From: Mesorhizobium sp. ZC-5
GTDB lineage: Bacteria; Pseudomonadota; Alphaproteobacteria; Rhizobiales; Rhizobiaceae
NCBI RefSeq assembly: GCF_025753855.1
Contig: NZ_JAOWPT010000003.1
Coordinates: forward strand, 62,001-126,000
Length of the DNA stretch: 64,000 bases
Direction: 5' to 3'
In this document: in pieces, positions 60,457-64,000 of the stretch
Layout: every line of letters begins with the position of its first letter
Numbering within the stretch: position 1 is the first letter of the stretch
Made by a program: the position numbers and the translations under genes
Notes under the pieces: generated by a model
Databases searched by the model: none
What the model was told of the DNA's origin: nothing
What the model saw: only the letters and a program-made list of their open reading frames with translations

Positions 60457-61806
60457 ATGACCAGACAGATCAAACTCGGCGCCTTCCTGCCCGGCGGCGG
60501 GCAACATATCGCGGCCTGGCGCCACCCCGACGCGCCCGCCGACGGCGCGACGAGTTTCGAATTCCACAAGCAGCTTGCCCAGACCGCCGAGCGCGGGCTG
60601 TTCGATGCCTATTTCCTTGCCGACAATTTGTCGGTCGGGCTGGGCGGCCGGGAAGGCGGCAACGGCAAGATCACCGGCTTCGAGCCGGTCACGCTGTTCG
60701 CCGCACTCGCACCGCTGACCACCCATCTCGGTTTCATCGCGACCGCCTCGACCACCTACGAGGAGCCGTATACGCTCGCCCGCAAGTTCGCCTCGCTCGA
60801 TCTCCTGACCAATGGCCGGGCCGGCTGGAACGTGGTGACGTCGGCGGGAGACGACACGGCGCGTAACTTCAACCGCGACACGCAGCCCGACCATGCCGAC
60901 CGCTACGCCCGTGCGCATGAGCATGTCGAGACGGTCAAGGCGCTGTGGGACAGCTGGGAAGACGACGCCTTCATCCGCGACAAGAAGACGGGCCGGTTCT
61001 ACGACACCGCCAAGCTTCACGACATCGACCACAAGGGCGCGCATTTCAGCGTGAAGGGACCGCTCAACGTGCCGCGCCCGGTGCAGGGCCATCCGGTGGT
61101 GGTCCAGGCCGGCCAGTCCGAGGACGGCCGCAAACTCGCCGCACATTCTGCTGAGGTCATCTTCACCGCCCATCAGAACCTGGCTTCGGCGCAGGAATTC
61201 TACCGGGACATCAAGGCGCGTGTGAGGGCCGCGGGCCGCGATCCCGACCAGGTGCTGATCATGCCGGGCGTTGCGCCCTTCGTCGGCCGCACCGAGGAGG
61301 AAGCCCGCGCCAAATACCAGAAGCTGAACGAACTCATCCTGCCAGAGGACGGCGTCGCGCTGCTCAACGGGCTGGCCGGCGGAACGCTCGACATCAGGGG
61401 ATATCCGCTCGACGGACCGCTGCCTCCGAGCAAGGAAACCGAAGGTATGAAGAGCCGCCAGGCGCTGATCCGCCAGATCGCCGACGAGCACGGCTTCACC
61501 ATCCGGCAGCTCTACCAGTGGGTGGCGACCGCGCGCGGGCACTACACGATCGTCGGCAGCGTGGAACAGGTCGCAGACCAGCTGGAGACGTGGTTCCGCA
61601 ATGAAGCCGCCGACGGCTTCAACATCCTGCCGCCTTGGCTGCCGGGCGCGCTCGACGACTTCGTCGACCTGGTCATACCGGAACTTCAGCGGCGCGGGCT
61701 GTTCCGCACCGAATACGAAGGCCGCACGCTTCGCGAGAATCTCGGCCTGGCGCGCCCCACTAACCCTTGGACCGCCGCGCGCACCTCCGTGCTTGCCGCC
61801 GAATGA
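60457..61806 (+). CDS. Flavin-dependent monooxygenase, NtaA/SnaA/DszA-type (LLM class)
   Basis: The ATG at 60457 with CAGGAG upstream gives 449 residues. Signatures of the nitrilotriacetate/DszA branch of luciferase-like monooxygenases are present: LGAFLPGGGQHIAAWRHP, FDAYFLADNLSV, ASLDLLTNGRAGWNVVTS and HSAEVIFTAHQNLASA. It uses FMNH2 from the upstream reductase and oxygen. Substrates in this family are N- or S-containing organics such as aminopolycarboxylates, sulfones or sulfonates; the actual one is unknown. Confidence 0.9.
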   Translation: MTRQIKLGAFLPGGGQHIAAWRHPDAPADGATSFEFHKQLAQTAERGLFDAYFLADNLSVGLGGREGGNGKITGFEPVTLFAALAPLTTHLGFIATASTTYEEPYTLARKFASLDLLTNGRAGWNVVTSAGDDTARNFNRDTQPDHADRYARAHEHVETVKALWDSWEDDAFIRDKKTGRFYDTAKLHDIDHKGAHFSVKGPLNVPRPVQGHPVVVQAGQSEDGRKLAAHSAEVIFTAHQNLASAQEFYRDIKARVRAAGRDPDQVLIMPGVAPFVGRTEEEARAKYQKLNELILPEDGVALLNGLAGGTLDIRGYPLDGPLPPSKETEGMKSRQALIRQIADEHGFTIRQLYQWVATARGHYTIVGSVEQVADQLETWFRNEAADGFNILPPWLPGALDDFVDLVIPELQRRGLFRTEYEGRTLRENLGLARPTNPWTAARTSVLAAE

Positions 61807-61831
61807 TCCTCGATCCGAAGGAACCAAGACG

Positions 61832-62677
61832 ATGAGTTTGCAGCAGATAGAGCGGCCGGTTGTCTTCGGCGCGGGAGGCGGCCCCAATCTCGGCACCGAG
61901 ACGGCGCGCCGGGGCGGGCAGGCGGCGGGGCGGTTCCTGTCGCGCTACGGCGTGCTGCTCGGCTTCCTGGCGTTCTGGCAGGTGTCGAGCCGCGCCGGGT
62001 GGATCAATCCGGCGGTCTTCCCGCCGATCGACATGATCGTTGCGGCTTTGTGGAAGGGCATTGCCGGGGGAGCGCTGCTCGACGACATCGCCATCAGCCT
62101 GCAGCGCTCGGGTACCGCGTTCGTGGCGGCGGTGCTGGTGGCCATTCCGCTCGGCCTCTTCATGGGGCAGGTGAGGGCGGTGGAAACCGCGCTCGACCCG
62201 ATCCTGCAGCTCTTCCGGCAGACATCCGCACTCGCGCTCTACCCGGTGTTCATCTTGCTGCTCGGGCTCGGCGAGACCTCGAAGATTTTCGTGATCTTCT
62301 GGGCGACGCTGTTTCCGCTGCTCTTGAACACCATCAGCGGGGTCAAGGAGGTCGATCCGAAGTTGATCGAGATGGCGCGGGTCTACGGCGCATCGCGGCT
62401 GACCGTATTCCGCCGCGTCGTGCTGCCCGGAGCGGTGCCCTCGATCTTCGTCGGCCTGAGGCTCTCCGCGACCACGGCGCTGCTGCTTCTCATCGCCTCA
62501 GAAATGATCGGCGCCAACAAGGGCGTCGGCTTCCAGGTGATGAACGCGCAGTACAATTTCCAGATACCGCTGATGTTCGCGGCGATCATGCTGCTCGCCG
62601 GCCTCGGCCTCATCTCCAACTATCTGCTGGTCACGCTGCAGCGGCGGCTGTGCCGCTGGAGCGACGCGGCCATCTGA
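61832..62677 (+). CDS. ABC transporter permease, SsuC/TauC-type
   Basis: The ATG at 61832 gives 281 residues with six hydrophobic segments and the permease EAA-like loop (VYGASRLTVFRRVVLPGAVPSIF, cut to its core YGASRLTVFRRVVLPGA). It follows the monooxygenase by 25 bp and should import the monooxygenase substrate or a sulfonate/nitrogen source. The N-terminal ~45 residues are Gly-rich and cytosolic. Confidence 0.9.
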   Translation: MSLQQIERPVVFGAGGGPNLGTETARRGGQAAGRFLSRYGVLLGFLAFWQVSSRAGWINPAVFPPIDMIVAALWKGIAGGALLDDIAISLQRSGTAFVAAVLVAIPLGLFMGQVRAVETALDPILQLFRQTSALALYPVFILLLGLGETSKIFVIFWATLFPLLLNTISGVKEVDPKLIEMARVYGASRLTVFRRVVLPGAVPSIFVGLRLSATTALLLLIASEMIGANKGVGFQVMNAQYNFQIPLMFAAIMLLAGLGLISNYLLVTLQRRLCRWSDAAI

Positions 62678-62725
62678 CATGCAAGCCTTAGCCTCAACGA
62701 TCCTCTCAACGCGAAAGATCCGACC

Positions 62726-63730
62726 ATGACACTCACACGCCGTTCCCTGGGCCTGCACGCCCTTCTGGTTGCCGGCCTGTCCGCCGCCGGCCTGCCCAGC
62801 TTCGCCCTCGCGCAATCGGCAGAACCGGTGACGTTCCGCTATCTTTCCAGCCAGGGCGGCGTCTCCCCGCACGAACTGGCCGAGGAACTCGGCTACTATG
62901 AGGGGCTCGGCGTGAAGCTGGAGAACCTCGGCTATGCCCAGGGCGGGCCGGCTTCGCTCTTCGCCCTTGCCTCGGGCAGCGCCGATGTCGGTTCGGCCGC
63001 CACGGCAGCCGTCATCAATTCCATCGCCGGCGGCAATGATTTTGTCGCGGCCTATCCGTCGAACGGCATCGACGATCAGGTGCAGAGCATCTTCTACGTG
63101 CTGGAGGACAGCCCGATCAAATCGATCGCCGACATCGCCGGCAAGTCGATCGCGGTGAACACGCTCGGCGCGCATCTCGACTACACGGTTCGCGAGGCCC
63201 TGCACCAGGCGGGCCTGCCGCAAAACGCCGCGAACCTGATCGTCGTGCCCGGACCGCAGCTCGAACAGACGCTGCGCTCCAACCAGGTCGACATCGCCGC
63301 CGTCGGCTATTGGCAGTCGACGTTCAACGGCGCCCTGCTCGCCAATGGCGGGGTGCGCGCGGTGTTCGACGACACCGACGTGCTGGGCGAGATCGCCGGC
63401 GGTTTCATCGTGCTGCGGCGCGACTTCGTCGAGGCGCATCCGGAAGCGGTGCGCAATTTCGTCGAGCAGGCGGCGCGCGCCGCCGACTGGGCGCGCGAAA
63501 ACCCGGACGAGATGCGCAAGGTGCTCGCCGGCATCCTGGAGAAGCGCGACGAAAACGCCGAACTGGCGAAATACTGGACAGGCTTCGGCGTGCGTCCCGG
63601 AGCGCAGGCGACCGAGCGCGATCTCGGCTTCTGGATCGACGTGCTGGAGCGCGACGGCAGCCTGCCCAAGGGCAAGCTGAAGGCCGCCGACCTTTTGTAC
63701 CAGCCCGCCGGCGCGACGAAAACGAATTGA
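62726..63730 (+). CDS. ABC transporter substrate-binding protein, SsuA/TauA-type
   Basis: The 334-residue protein has a signal peptide (RRSLGLHALLVAGLSAAGL, cleavage after LPSFALA). The mature part fits the SsuA/TauA/NMT1 family: YYEGLGVKLENLG, ASGSADVGSAATAAVINSI and LIVVPGPQLEQTLRS. The twin-arginine-like RR near the start is not followed by a full Tat motif. It captures substrate in the periplasm for the permease upstream. Confidence 0.9.
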   Translation: MTLTRRSLGLHALLVAGLSAAGLPSFALAQSAEPVTFRYLSSQGGVSPHELAEELGYYEGLGVKLENLGYAQGGPASLFALASGSADVGSAATAAVINSIAGGNDFVAAYPSNGIDDQVQSIFYVLEDSPIKSIADIAGKSIAVNTLGAHLDYTVREALHQAGLPQNAANLIVVPGPQLEQTLRSNQVDIAAVGYWQSTFNGALLANGGVRAVFDDTDVLGEIAGGFIVLRRDFVEAHPEAVRNFVEQAARAADWARENPDEMRKVLAGILEKRDENAELAKYWTGFGVRPGAQATERDLGFWIDVLERDGSLPKGKLKAADLLYQPAGATKTN

Positions 63731-63738
63731 GCGCGACG

Positions 63739-64000
63739 ATGGCCCTGGCAGAACACACCATACGCCGCGGAGAGGTCTCGATACGCGACCTCTCGAAATC
63801 CTACACCATCGCGGGACGGCGGCTTTCCGTCCTGAAGGGGCTCAACCTCGACATCCGCCCGGGCGAGTGCCTGGTGATCGCCGGCGCCAGCGGCTCCGGC
63901 AAGACGACGCTGCTGCGGGTGCTGGCGGGGCTGGAGACTGCCGATGGCGGCGGCGTCGAGATCGACGGCCGGCTGGTGTCGGGCGTCGGCACCGACCGCG
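63739..64000 (+). CDS. ABC transporter ATP-binding protein, SsuB/TauB-type, cut by window edge
   Basis: The first 87 residues are inside the window, starting at ATG 63739; a TTG at 63727 overlapping the previous stop (TTGA) is an alternative. Walker A is intact (AGASGSGKTTLLRVL). The ATPase follows the permease and binding protein in the same direction with overlaps or short gaps, completing an importer. The rest lies beyond 64000. Confidence 0.9.
   Translation, partial: MALAEHTIRRGEVSIRDLSKSYTIAGRRLSVLKGLNLDIRPGECLVIAGASGSGKTTLLRVLAGLETADGGGVEIDGRLVSGVGTDR

Overview
The window is high-GC alphaproteobacterial DNA, most consistent with a member of the Hyphomicrobiales close to Mesorhizobium and other Phyllobacteriaceae. 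The evidence is gene order (feuNPQ-like operon, ccmIEFH next to degP and glnE, a PleC-type kinase beside pepN), a Rhizobium-style gene transfer agent (GTA) cluster, and rhizobial-type intergenic repeats. This assignment is inferred from recognised families, not from a database search.

Layout. 1-3.2 kb: the 5' end of a class A penicillin-binding protein, an EEP-fold phosphatase/nuclease, a small coiled-coil protein and a SUKH/SMI1-type protein. 3.6-18.0 kb: a GTA structural cluster on the plus strand (TerS, TerL, DUF6107, prohead protease, capsid, head-tail connectors, tail terminator, tail tube, two tail chaperones, short tape measure, distal tail, hub, NlpC/P60 peptidase, large baseplate/host-specificity protein), preceded by a good sigma70-type promoter with a dyad in its spacer. 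18.1-20.6 kb: a small exported protein with an OmpR-type two-component system resembling FeuN-FeuP-FeuQ. 20.7-33.5 kb: a lipoprotein, the cytochrome c maturation operon ccmIEFH, an opposing adenylate/guanylate cyclase, degP, a second two-component system and glnE. 33.5-47.7 kb: an EF-hand protein, a PleC-like kinase, pepN, an orphan molybdopterin hydroxylase subunit, a DMT transporter, a BacA-type ABC protein, an XRE regulator divergent from a small membrane protein, a thioesterase and a uracil-DNA glycosylase. 47.7-59.0 kb: ETF-QO, two DUF922 putative metalloproteases flanking an EEP protein, AMP nucleosidase, two tiny membrane proteins, a GST, DUF2147, a Sel1-like protein and a biotin-dependent carboxylase alpha subunit. 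59.8-64 kb: a flavin reductase, a flavin-dependent monooxygenase and an SsuABC-type importer, cut by the window end.

The most unusual part is the GTA cluster. The portal gene expected between terminase and DUF6107 is missing and an inverted heptanucleotide repeat lies in its place. The baseplate gene carries two compensating frameshifts that scramble about 84 conserved residues. Every sizeable gap inside the cluster holds a repeat element beginning within about 12 nt of the upstream stop codon: four period-7 arrays of the form GNNAGTA and two copies of a ~137-bp element whose outer stem co-varies. The two tail chaperone genes are joined by a correctly phased A AAA AAC slippery heptamer, suggesting a programmed -1 frameshift. 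Together these suggest a GTA that is decaying or has been modified while keeping most reading frames open.

For the other operons, the genes appear to work as follows. CcmIEFH assemble c-type cytochromes in the periplasm, and DegP with the adjacent two-component system probably handles envelope stress. ETF-QO drains electrons from acyl-CoA dehydrogenases and sits behind a promoter with an ACGT-centred near-palindrome of the kind used by branched-chain amino acid regulators. The terminal cluster looks like a sulfur- or nitrogen-scavenging monooxygenase system with its own uptake.
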